Part shown: in pieces, positions 1 through 7,748 of the stretch
Layout of the letters: each line of letters opens with the position of its first letter
Numbering within the stretch: the stretch's first letter is position 1
Assembly: GCA_902795275.1 (NCBI GenBank)
Contig: CADBKQ010000028.1
Span: forward strand, 1 to 64,000
DNA: 64,000 nucleotides
Reading direction: 5' to 3'
Source: an uncultured Eubacteriales bacterium
GTDB lineage: Bacteria > Bacillota > Clostridia > Christensenellales > Aristaeellaceae
Translations under genes and position numbers: made by a program
The notes under the pieces: generated by a model
Told to the model about the DNA's origin: nothing
What the model saw: only the letters and a program-made list of their open reading frames with translations
The model's database searches: none

Positions 1-76
1 TATTGCTCTGATCTACCTTCGCTGCGGTGGGAGGGTGATCTACTTACCGGGTAGGGCTCCGGTGAAGGTGACTTAA
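1..76 (+). pseudogene. ISL3-family transposase, C-terminal end only
   Basis: Reading from base 2 gives a 24-residue tail ending at TAA (74-76), with the pattern IALIYLRCGG followed by LPGR. This is the usual ISL3 transposase C-terminus. The gene is cut by the window edge, so whether the element is intact to the left is unknown. The last bases and the following element end (69-100) recur at 17548-17579, where a second, decayed copy lies in the same orientation. Confidence 0.7.
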
Positions 77-100
77 CCCACATCTTCTATGGATGCCTCT
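69..100 (+). repeat. ISL3 element right end
   Basis: A 32-bp stretch beginning GTGACTTAACCC and ending ATGGATGCCTC is identical at 17548-17579. It follows or overlaps the transposase stop codon, so it is read as the right terminal region of the same IS. The two copies bracket about 17.4 kb in direct orientation. Confidence 0.6.
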
Positions 101-194
101 CTTATTATATCATATTTTCTTTCATAGTTCAAGTATTTGTTGGTGAATCAATAAATAGAAAAGCATCAAAGTATGTAGGTTTGGAGGACATAGA

Positions 195-458
195 ATGACA
201 GAAAAGCAATTCTGGATGAAGCTGGATCAGCTATCCATGAAACCCATAGAAGATGCCACTTCTGCGGTAAAAATGGCGCTAATTATTCGTTCTGCCTGCG
301 AACAAGGGCTTCATCTGATTGTTGCGTGTACAGTGGAGGATGGGGAAACGAAACCCCTCTGCATAGCAAAGAATGAAGATGAACGTCTTATCATATGCTA
401 CACAAATATATGGAGCAGAAACGCTACGCTTCCTCACAGCTCCGATCTGGAAAGCTGA
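195..458 (+). CDS. Small hypothetical protein, possibly truncated
   Basis: The 87-residue product has a good start: GGAGGACATAGA precedes the ATG. It has no signal peptide or membrane segment. The middle (residues about 40-70, LIVACTVEDGETKPLCIAKN then DERLIICYTN) loosely resembles SseB-like N-terminal domains, but the match is weak. The last 16 residues look unrelated to a fold and overlap the 3' end of the convergent HAD gene by 25 bp, so the original C-terminus may have been lost by rearrangement. Function unknown. Confidence 0.4.
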   Translation: MTEKQFWMKLDQLSMKPIEDATSAVKMALIIRSACEQGLHLIVACTVEDGETKPLCIAKNEDERLIICYTNIWSRNATLPHSSDLES

Positions 459-949
459 TCCATCTTCTTAATTTGTTCTGCCCGCTGGAGTATTTTTTCT
501 TTCCATTCATCATCCTGGGCAAACAGTTTATACGCCCGAAAACCGTACTGCCCCGCCATGGAACAAACCGCTTCCTCATCGTCCACATGCAAAGAAATGC
601 GGTATCTGTTCGGCAGCTTTTGGGGCAGAATGGTTTTGTTGTTCCGCTGCACTTCTTTCTGATGCCGGAATCCGTTCACAATTCCGTCAAACCGAACGCC
701 ATAAAAGCGAAACAGCCAGCGGATATAGCGTTCCGTCCGGAAGGAAGATGTGTAAACCCACACCTCATAGCCCAGCTTTTGCAGTTCATTGATGAGCTCC
801 GGCGTTCCAAGGCGCAGCCGCTCCGTGAAGATTTTGCAGAGAGGGAAGGGCAGCTTCGGCTCCGTTTTATGCGTTCGCGGAGAGACAAACAAAACTTCAT
901 CCAGGTCAAAGGACACCTGCATTTTTTCAGGGCCGGTTCGTTTACTCAT
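434..949 (-). CDS. HAD-superfamily phosphatase-like protein
   Basis: This 171-residue protein has HAD landmarks. Motif I is FDLDEV (nucleophile D15, acid/base D17), motif II is VYTSS at 65-69, and motif IV is HVDDE at 121-125. It is clearly paralogous to the C-terminal half of the preceding gene (942-1781), sharing the LPFP, IF.ER.RLG and GI.G blocks. Its start overlaps that gene's end by 8 bp, so the two are probably translated together. HAD enzymes hydrolyse phosphoesters; the substrate here is unknown. Confidence 0.75.
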   Translation of the reverse strand: MSKRTGPEKMQVSFDLDEVLFVSPRTHKTEPKLPFPLCKIFTERLRLGTPELINELQKLGYEVWVYTSSFRTERYIRWLFRFYGVRFDGIVNGFRHQKEVQRNNKTILPQKLPNRYRISLHVDDEEAVCSMAGQYGFRAYKLFAQDDEWKEKILQRAEQIKKMDQLSRSEL

Positions 950-1781
950 GCGGCTTCATCCCTTCAATGATTTCCACTACTTCCCGCGACCAGCCGGACG
1001 CGGGTGCTTCCAGCGGATAATCCTCAAAGTTCCGTTCCCCTCTGAACGTGCGCAGCACCATATCGTTGTCAATATGAACCGTGGATTTATATTTTGTTTC
1101 AAGCAGCTTTTCCATTTCCTTCATTGTGTCGGTACCCGCCGGGCCCTTCCTGGCGGTGCCGGTGACGATGCCTGTCACACGGACGCGATAATGCCAGAAA
1201 TACCGCTTCAAATAGTCAAGGGAATAATACTGGGCGGTGTAAATCCAAATATCATAGCCCTTGCTCTTCAGCGTATGGAACAACGCGGGGATTCCAAGCC
1301 GGATGCGTTCTTTGAATATCCTGTTGGCGGGGAATGGCAGCCCCTTCTCCAGGCAGGAATCGCTGTCCGGACGAAACACGACTTCATCCAGATCCAGCGT
1401 GACCCGCTTATGAAAGCCGGTGGCCCGCAGCATTTTTTGAATATCCGTTTCCTGCGTCAAATCGACGATTTGAACCGGAAGCCGTTTCAGCCCAATCTGG
1501 AGCGCCGCCGCCCATCTGTGATGCCCGTTCAAAATCATGTAGCCGTCAGGGCTGATTCTTTCCACCAGTATCGGTTCGCGTGCTTCGCTTTTATAAAACT
1601 CTGCGTTCGCTCCGCTGTCCTTTATGATCAGGTATTCTTTTGCGTATTTTGAAATAATCTCATAATTCGGGCCGATATCAGGAAAACAGAATTCGTCATT
1701 GGGGTTTGGATGCAGCTTGCCGCAGGGCAGCTTTTTCACGAAATAGCGCCGAAAAAGGCCGGCTTTTACCGGATAATACAT
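942..1781 (-). CDS. ParB/sulfiredoxin-like domain fused to HAD phosphatase
   Basis: The 279-residue product has a ParB/Srx-like domain at about 70-110 (ILVERISPDG, then GHHRWAA at 86-92, the nucleotide-binding box of this fold). It is followed by a HAD domain with DLDEV (D130, D132), IYTAQ near 180 and HIDND at 236-240. No ribosome site is visible before this ATG. An out-of-phase 25-codon reading frame from an ATG at 1843, with GTGAGG just upstream, overlaps it and reads like a plausible N-terminus, so a frameshift may separate the true start from this frame. It is the first gene of a pair with the stand-alone HAD paralogue. A nucleic-acid or nucleotide phosphatase role is inference. Confidence 0.7.
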   Translation of the reverse strand: MYYPVKAGLFRRYFVKKLPCGKLHPNPNDEFCFPDIGPNYEIISKYAKEYLIIKDSGANAEFYKSEAREPILVERISPDGYMILNGHHRWAAALQIGLKRLPVQIVDLTQETDIQKMLRATGFHKRVTLDLDEVVFRPDSDSCLEKGLPFPANRIFKERIRLGIPALFHTLKSKGYDIWIYTAQYYSLDYLKRYFWHYRVRVTGIVTGTARKGPAGTDTMKEMEKLLETKYKSTVHIDNDMVLRTFRGERNFEDYPLEAPASGWSREVVEIIEGMKPHE

Positions 1782-1954
1782 GCTTTGGTTTTGTTTACTT
1801 CCGCTTCAAGAAACGCCTGAAGCTTTGTCTTTTCGATGATCATATCCTCACTCCCGCTCATCTTCCTGTATGGGTGAACCGTTCCAATTCCATTATAACG
1901 AAAAACAGTGCGCCGGACAAGAAAAACTTATGGCCGAAAATAAATATGCGTTCA

Positions 1955-1998
1955 CGAAAAAACCGCCCATGGCTTTTCCTGGGCACATGGGCGGTTTA
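1955..1998 (-). terminator. Intrinsic terminator
   Basis: A stem AACCGCCCATG (1961-1971) pairs with CATGGGCGGTT (1986-1996). Read on the minus strand it is followed by a run of T. It lies just past the stop of the membrane-protein gene ending at 2007 and closes the ABC-transporter operon. Confidence 0.75.
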
Positions 1999-2006
1999 TC
2001 TTATTT

Positions 2007-2420
2007 TTACTGCTGTGCTTCTGATATTTTGTTCAGCTCATTCATTTCTTCTATCAATGCGTTCATGCTGGTTTCATCCTTCGGAAGTTTACTGATGATA
2101 CCCATCAGACCGCCGCTGGTGTCATCAGAAACGCTCGCCCACAAACCGTCCGGTTTTACTGCGATGGCCTTTGTGTGCAGTTCCGTAAACGCCTTCGACC
2201 AAACGTTGTTCATGGAGAACGCTAGAATGATAGCGAGTACGCCAATGACGATCGCGGCGATACCGCCTTTCTTGTCCTTCTTTCTCTTCAGAAAGGCAAG
2301 CAGTATCGCCACAGCAGCGACTGCCACGGCGATGATCATGCCGGTTGTGCCGAACAGGAACGTTCCAAGCAGGGCAAGCAGTACGGCTACAATTCCAAGA
2401 ATAACACCAAGAATACCCAT
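2007..2420 (-). CDS. Small membrane protein of unknown function
   Basis: I choose the ATG at 2420 because AATTGGAGGAATTGAG precedes it; an upstream in-frame ATG at 2462 has no such site. The 137 residues hold three hydrophobic segments (about 2-22, 25-44 and 53-69), with a basic KRKKDKK loop between the last two and a polar C-terminal tail. It is the last gene of the minus-strand ABC operon, 46 bp after the permease, which suggests an accessory or co-regulated role. Family not recognised. Confidence 0.65.
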   Translation of the reverse strand: MGILGVILGIVAVLLALLGTFLFGTTGMIIAVAVAAVAILLAFLKRKKDKKGGIAAIVIGVLAIILAFSMNNVWSKAFTELHTKAIAVKPDGLWASVSDDTSGGLMGIISKLPKDETSMNALIEEMNELNKISEAQQ

Positions 2421-2466
2421 TCTCAATTCCTCCAATTTCTGTTTTAATTTATAAATGACCATTGGA

Positions 2467-3237
2467 TCATTTTACATCTTTCCTGTCAAAAATCCTGATC
2501 GCCGGAAGCAGGAAGACAGCGCCCGCCACAATGGCGACCACCAGTGCCTTCAGCGTGCCCAGGGGCGTTTCGTTCATCACGGAATCCGGCATGATTTTGC
2601 TGATATCCGTCCCTTCGCCGAAAAGCGGTTTCAGGCCCTCGTTGATGCCCATGTAAATCAGGGAGGTCAGCCCCATTCCAAAGAGCACGGCCAGGATCAT
2701 ACCCAGCGATTTGCTGCGGAAGGTGGATACCACCAGCACCAGCATGGCGCAGAGGCTTTGTGCCAGAAGGAGCTTCAGCGCCAGCACGCGGATGCTGTCC
2801 AGCACATTGGCATCCATGACGATCCGCTGTACGAGCACGGTGCCGATCAGATTCCCGATGATGCCAGCCGCGGCAAAGCACAGGTTGTGCACGCCGGACG
2901 CCACGAACTTGGAAAGGATCGTAAAGCCTTTCATCGGCATACGCCCGGCGATGTTTTTGATATATCCGTTTTCCACGTCCGCATAGAAGAAGAAGCACAG
3001 GGAAAGCAGGGCCAGCATGAGGCCCATCATGGGAAACGGATCACTGAGAAGGTCGGAAAGGTTCACTTCAGCCGCAAAGGTCTCATTGATTTCAGAAGAA
3101 AGCGAATTAGCCAGCGTATACATCAGTTTGGCCACCGGCGCGTTGGCCAGCGCCAGCACGAATGCCACTGAGAGGCAGACCAGAAACGTTTTGGATTTCA
3201 GCATCCGGTACAGGTCCATCCGAATCAGCTTACCCAT
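2467..3237 (-). CDS. ABC-2 type transporter permease
   Basis: A polytopic protein of 256 residues with the usual N-terminal cytoplasmic start (MGKLIRMDLYR) followed by about six membrane segments and a large extracytoplasmic loop after the first. This layout matches permeases of bacitracin, lantibiotic or Nod-type ABC-2 exporters. The ATG at 3237 has GGGAGGTGA five bases upstream; a GTG nine bases earlier is less likely. It overlaps the ATPase gene by 8 bp, so the two almost certainly form one transporter. Substrate unknown; self-protection against peptide antibiotics is a common role of such pairs. Confidence 0.8.
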   Translation of the reverse strand: MGKLIRMDLYRMLKSKTFLVCLSVAFVLALANAPVAKLMYTLANSLSSEINETFAAEVNLSDLLSDPFPMMGLMLALLSLCFFFYADVENGYIKNIAGRMPMKGFTILSKFVASGVHNLCFAAAGIIGNLIGTVLVQRIVMDANVLDSIRVLALKLLLAQSLCAMLVLVVSTFRSKSLGMILAVLFGMGLTSLIYMGINEGLKPLFGEGTDISKIMPDSVMNETPLGTLKALVVAIVAGAVFLLPAIRIFDRKDVK

Positions 3238-4147
3238 TGTGTTCACCTCCCGTCATGCCAAGGTAGTATTCCTCAAGCGTCATCGTGCGCAGATAGATTT
3301 CCTCCAGGCCGATCCCCGCGTCAATGATTGCTTTGGAGATTTCCTTGGCCCGATCCATTCCCCGCCCGATTCGCAGGCTTCCGTCGGGCTCACGGACCGC
3401 TCCGTGAAGGTTCATGTTTTCCAGCACTCGCAGCGTTTTTGAGGTATCGTCCGTGCGGAGAACGAGGCTCTTCCCGCAGCGCTCGTGCAGTTCCTCCGCG
3501 CTGAATTCATCCAGTAGCGTCCCTTCATGGATGATGCCGTAGCTGTCGGCAACCTTTGCCAGTTCATCCAGGATATGGCTGGAAATCATGATGGTGATGC
3601 CCCGCTCGTCCCGAAGCCTGGACAACAGTTCACGCACCTCTACGATACCCTGGGGATCCAGGCCGTTGATGGGTTCATCCAGAATGATCATTTTAGGGTC
3701 GCCCACCAGCGCAAGGGCGATGCCCAGCCGCTGCCGCATACCGAGGGAGTAGGAACCGGCTCCCTTTTTAACGTCCGTGTTTTCCAGCCCCACGGTTTTC
3801 AACAGGTTTTCAACGTACCCCTTGGGCTTGATCCCCACGCCGATGCACTTGATTTTCAGATTCTCATAGGCCGAGAGCTTCGGATACAGGCCGGGATGCT
3901 CGATCAGCACGCCCACGTCCTTCAGCATCATCTGCATGGCCAGCCCGGTTTTGCCAAACAGGGAATAGCTGCCCCTGGTCGGTCTGGACAGTCCGCTGAT
4001 CATTCGCATGATCGTGGTTTTCCCTGCGCCGTTCCGGCCGATCAGGCCGTAAATCTGCCCTTGCTGGATGTGCAGGTTCACGTCCTTGGCGGCTTCCTTC
4101 TGGCCGTAGACCTTCGTCAGGTCTTTGGTTTCCAGTATATATTCCAT
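3230..4147 (-). CDS. ABC transporter ATP-binding protein
   Basis: The 305-residue ATPase has Walker A GRNGAGKTT (37-45), signature SLGMRQR (134-140), Walker B MIILDEP (153-159) and the H-loop SSHIL. The C-terminal 70 residues are the extension common in BcrA/CcmA-type exporters. It partners the overlapping permease and is preceded by a six-helix membrane protein 36 bp upstream, forming a compact minus-strand operon. Confidence 0.9.
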   Translation of the reverse strand: MEYILETKDLTKVYGQKEAAKDVNLHIQQGQIYGLIGRNGAGKTTIMRMISGLSRPTRGSYSLFGKTGLAMQMMLKDVGVLIEHPGLYPKLSAYENLKIKCIGVGIKPKGYVENLLKTVGLENTDVKKGAGSYSLGMRQRLGIALALVGDPKMIILDEPINGLDPQGIVEVRELLSRLRDERGITIMISSHILDELAKVADSYGIIHEGTLLDEFSAEELHERCGKSLVLRTDDTSKTLRVLENMNLHGAVREPDGSLRIGRGMDRAKEISKAIIDAGIGLEEIYLRTMTLEEYYLGMTGGEHNG

Positions 4148-4183
4148 GCTGTGATTAGCCCCCTTTCTGCGGCTGCCGCAGTG

Positions 4184-4843
4184 TTACTGCATCAGCCGCG
4201 CCTTGTTCAGCACCCGCAGGTAGAACACATAGGCAACGATCTCCAGCAGATAGGCGGCAATACCAGTGGTAGAGTGCATGGCTGAACCGGTGACGCCAAG
4301 CGATGCGAGTACCTCCGCAGCCGCCGAGAGGCTCAGCACACAGAGCAGATAAGTACGGCATTTCGCGCACATATCGGAGATATCTTTGCGGACGAGGCTG
4401 TCCGCCAAGGTGGTGATCCCTTCCAGCACGAAGATCATGACGACCAGATCGCAAAGGGTAGCGGGAACCTTCAGCCAGTTGGCGGCCTGTAGGCTGCTGT
4501 TCTGAAGGGCGGATGCGATGATTTCAAACACGATCCCCGCCAGAAGCACCCACAGGGCGCGTTTGAACCCCGCCTCATCTTTCGACGCGCTGATGATGCC
4601 TGTGAGGTTCATAAAGAAGCTGACCAGCATGAGCAGCATCATGACGACGCCAAGGACGACAAAGGACGTGCCGATGTTTGCTTTTTGCAGCACCTGCGCG
4701 GCTTCTTCGCCGCTGATGCTCGTATCTACATTGTTCGCAGCCACCAGGATCATCATGACAACAGCCAGCACGGCTGCCATGATGCTCAGAATCTCGGCGA
4801 TATAGATCTTGTTGATGCCTTTCGCGGCGTTTGGATACTTCAT
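4184..4843 (-). CDS. Six-helix membrane protein of unknown function
   Basis: The 219-residue protein is mostly hydrophobic with about six transmembrane segments (near 15-36, 56-78, 97-115, 128-147, 163-185 and 188-207). A short CAKC sequence lies in a loop near residue 160. TATAGGAGGATGTTATC precedes the ATG. It lies between a secreted protein and the ABC ATPase in one transcription unit and may be an accessory of the exporter. I do not recognise a family. Confidence 0.7.
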   Translation of the reverse strand: MKYPNAAKGINKIYIAEILSIMAAVLAVVMMILVAANNVDTSISGEEAAQVLQKANIGTSFVVLGVVMMLLMLVSFFMNLTGIISASKDEAGFKRALWVLLAGIVFEIIASALQNSSLQAANWLKVPATLCDLVVMIFVLEGITTLADSLVRKDISDMCAKCRTYLLCVLSLSAAAEVLASLGVTGSAMHSTTGIAAYLLEIVAYVFYLRVLNKARLMQ

Positions 4844-4883
4844 GATAACATCCTCCTATATTGTTCTGTTACTGTCATGTGAT

Positions 4884-5708
4884 TCAGCCATCCGTGCCAA
4901 AATCCGGTTCCAGCTCGATTCCGTTGGCGGTCTCGAACAGGAGGCCTCCGTTGCCCATGATAGAGAAGAATGCGTCGTAGGTCTCACCATCCGTGACCAT
5001 TTTTTCTTCAGCGTTCCTTGTCCAGGCGCTGCCGACGCACTCCAGCTTGCCCGTCTCTTCGTTATACATGCCGGTCATGACGAAGAGGGTAAAGCTCCCG
5101 GGGTCTGCACCCTCGCGCTTGATGAAAACATCATCAAACATGCTCTCCCGATAGCCGTTCCACACGATCATCACATAAACGCCCTCGGCGTCGTTTTTCC
5201 AACTGCCGAGAAAGCGGCCGATGTTGGAAAACTCCAGATCCGCGCCCATGTTTTCATGACCGTCCGTCCAAACCAGGTGGCCATGTTCATCGATGGAGAA
5301 TACAGTTTCCGTTCCCTCGTCGTCAAACCCATCGTATTCAGCAGGCGCATAGATCCGCTCGTCTTCCTGGCCCATCTTCTCCAGATCATCCTCTCCCTCT
5401 TCCTGTACGATCGGGGTAAAGGTATAAGTCTGCTTGCTGGAAGAGACGGATACCAGCGTATCATCCTCAGGATGATAATAGCAGCTGTAGGACCATTCAG
5501 TGCCCGTGCCTTCCCGGCGGGACTCGGTTGCGATGAAAACGCGGTACCCTTCCTCCTCATAGTTGATCTGAACGAGAATGCCCTGAACTGCCCAGTCGGT
5601 CTCGAACTTTTTGCCGCCTTCGGGCTGCGGCACCTCGTCCGCTGTGGCAGCGCCAAGCAGCGTCATCACCAGGATGACAGCCAGCGCGATGCCTGTCCAC
5701 CTCTTCAT
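4884..5708 (-). CDS. Secreted hypothetical protein
   Basis: The N-terminus is a clear Sec signal peptide (MKRWTG, a hydrophobic core, then ATADE, likely cleaved after residue 23). The remaining 250 residues are acidic and rich in beta-prone segments with no membrane anchor or catalytic motif I can identify. AAAAGGAGGATGAAAAGACA precedes the ATG. It starts the small-membrane-protein/ABC operon and follows two lipoprotein genes on the same strand. Function unknown. Confidence 0.7.
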   Translation of the reverse strand: MKRWTGIALAVILVMTLLGAATADEVPQPEGGKKFETDWAVQGILVQINYEEEGYRVFIATESRREGTGTEWSYSCYYHPEDDTLVSVSSSKQTYTFTPIVQEEGEDDLEKMGQEDERIYAPAEYDGFDDEGTETVFSIDEHGHLVWTDGHENMGADLEFSNIGRFLGSWKNDAEGVYVMIVWNGYRESMFDDVFIKREGADPGSFTLFVMTGMYNEETGKLECVGSAWTRNAEEKMVTDGETYDAFFSIMGNGGLLFETANGIELEPDFGTDG

Positions 5709-5775
5709 TGTCTTTTCATCCTCCTTTTCCTATTGCCTCATACGGTGGCCGTATGAAAGCATCGCTTGAGTTCCT

Positions 5776-7686
5776 TCAGCGCAGACTGCTGATAATTTCC
5801 GTCAGTGCGTTCCGGTCGTAGAAATTGCGGTAATCCCGGATGAAATAGTCCGGTTCAGCGCCCTGATCCACATCGTAGTACGCGCCGTTTTTCATAAAGG
5901 AAATCCGCATCGGGCCGGAAAGCTGATGGCTGGTTCCCCAGGCCGTGGTCATGTAATTCACGGAGCAGCTCCCGCCGCCGGTCACACGGCCCAGCAGCGT
6001 CACCCTTCCGTCTGCCTTGAATGCCCAGGGAACCAGGTTGCCGCAGGAGAAAGACCGGGGAGAAGTCAAGCAGTACAGATTCAGGCTGGAAATGGTATCC
6101 TTTTCATCATACTGATGATCCAGGTTCACGTCGGCGCGGTAAGCGATGGTGGCTTCAGCGCCGGTGGCGGTATGGGAAACGGATACCTGCGCGTCTCCCA
6201 GGAACCAGCCGAGCGTCCAGAATGCCGCAGGCGCTGTGCCGCCTTCGTTCAGGCTCAGATCCAGCACAACGTTCTCAATGGGGCTGTCTTCCCGGGTGAT
6301 TTGTTGGTGCGCGTAATAGATCAGGCTGATGGTGTCCGTGGAAGGATCGGGCAGCTCGCCTTTTTCTGCGGCAGCGTAGTAGTCAATTGCGGGATTCATG
6401 AAAAAGGTGTCCAGGGTGACGTAGGCCGTATTGCCCACTTCGTAATAGGGCTGCATATATTCAGGATACGCCGCGCGAAGCGCCGCAAACGTTTCCGCGA
6501 GGTCTGCGCGGGATTCTACGCTGAACCCGATATTGATATCATCGGTATAATCCGGATCGATCAGATAGGAGTGCGAGGCCGGTCCGGAATGGCCGTCGTC
6601 CAGCCAGTAAGCAGTCATTTCATAGATCACCTGATCCGCGGTTACAGGATCAGGGTTCAGCAGCTCCACCGCCTGCTCGGTCTGCATGAAAAAGTCGGTG
6701 AAATGATCAATGTTATGCGCGTCCTTCAGGCCGTAGAAGAAATCCAGCTCCATGCAGAGCTCACCGTAGCCGTAGTTGGTCAGGGCTTCGCTGCGGTTTT
6801 CTTTGGGAGAGGAGGCGGCATACAGACCGTAAAGCGACTGGTCAAAGGCAAGCTGAATCTGGGCAATGATCGCCTGGCCCATTTCGGTCTGGCTGACAGC
6901 GTTCAGGATATATGCTTTCCTTTCCGCAGCGGTGGCACAGTTCTGCGCCGCTTCCGCCAACAGCTCCGGCGTCATCAGCCCGTATGCCTGCAGATAGCCG
7001 CCAATCTGCCCTTTTATATTTCTCATCTCCCCGATAGGGGCGGCAATCAGGCATTCTTGATTGTAATACACGCCGAGATACATGGGAGAGAGGGTAAAAG
7101 CCGAAAGCGTCTGCAGCGGCACGAGATACTTCCCGCCCTGGGCGATGACGGAAACGCCATAGTAATCCGACAGTTTCAGCAGCGTGCTGCTTCCGTGACG
7201 CTCCCGGGTATTGACCCGGTTCAGATAGACCGGCTGTCCCTGCGCGTCGGTTTCCGGCAGGGTGGACAGATCCAGATACGGCCCGCTTGTTCCCTGTAGG
7301 AAGCCGATATAGTCGTCCCAGATGATCTGACTGTTTTCAAAATCCACAGCCATCATATGCCCGTTTTCGCGCTTCAGGATGACCACATTTTCTGTTTCAT
7401 CCGCCTCGGCTGTCACCTGAATGCCGTCGAACTTTGGTTCGGTCGGATCCGGGATGACCGCGTTCATGAGGTTCGCCCAGTCGCTTAGATCGACATAGGC
7501 CAGGTCTTCCGCGCCGTCCGCGAAATACAGCGGAAAGCCGCCGGGCAGCTGGTTATCCAGGCTTCTGATATAGAAAGGAACGGTCTTCATTCCGATCTGA
7601 CGGGTTCCATCGCTCACCGTTTCAGCTGCGGCGCAGCCTGACAGCAGCGTCAGGACGGCAAGCAGAGCAATCATTCTTTTCAGCAT
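5776..7686 (-). CDS. S41-like peptidase lipoprotein (paralogue 2)
   Basis: This 636-residue protein begins with a lipoprotein signal (lipobox LSGC, C18). The N-terminal third resembles a copper-amine-oxidase-like or PepSY-like sensor region. The C-terminal third has the layout of S41 tail-specific proteases: LDLSLNEGG, then SPRSFSCGN (about 542-550) where these enzymes carry the nucleophilic Ser, then GRVTGGGS. The expected general-base Lys is not obvious. It is about 60% similar by eye to the next gene upstream (7749-9656), so the pair is a tandem duplication. Probably an anchored extracytoplasmic hydrolase; substrate unknown. Confidence 0.7.
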   Translation of the reverse strand: MLKRMIALLAVLTLLSGCAAAETVSDGTRQIGMKTVPFYIRSLDNQLPGGFPLYFADGAEDLAYVDLSDWANLMNAVIPDPTEPKFDGIQVTAEADETENVVILKRENGHMMAVDFENSQIIWDDYIGFLQGTSGPYLDLSTLPETDAQGQPVYLNRVNTRERHGSSTLLKLSDYYGVSVIAQGGKYLVPLQTLSAFTLSPMYLGVYYNQECLIAAPIGEMRNIKGQIGGYLQAYGLMTPELLAEAAQNCATAAERKAYILNAVSQTEMGQAIIAQIQLAFDQSLYGLYAASSPKENRSEALTNYGYGELCMELDFFYGLKDAHNIDHFTDFFMQTEQAVELLNPDPVTADQVIYEMTAYWLDDGHSGPASHSYLIDPDYTDDINIGFSVESRADLAETFAALRAAYPEYMQPYYEVGNTAYVTLDTFFMNPAIDYYAAAEKGELPDPSTDTISLIYYAHQQITREDSPIENVVLDLSLNEGGTAPAAFWTLGWFLGDAQVSVSHTATGAEATIAYRADVNLDHQYDEKDTISSLNLYCLTSPRSFSCGNLVPWAFKADGRVTLLGRVTGGGSCSVNYMTTAWGTSHQLSGPMRISFMKNGAYYDVDQGAEPDYFIRDYRNFYDRNALTEIISSLR

Positions 7687-7748
7687 GTGAGTTCCTCCTC
7701 TTTGATTATTGTTGCGATAGATATCGATGCAAGATCTTCCGGAGAAGA

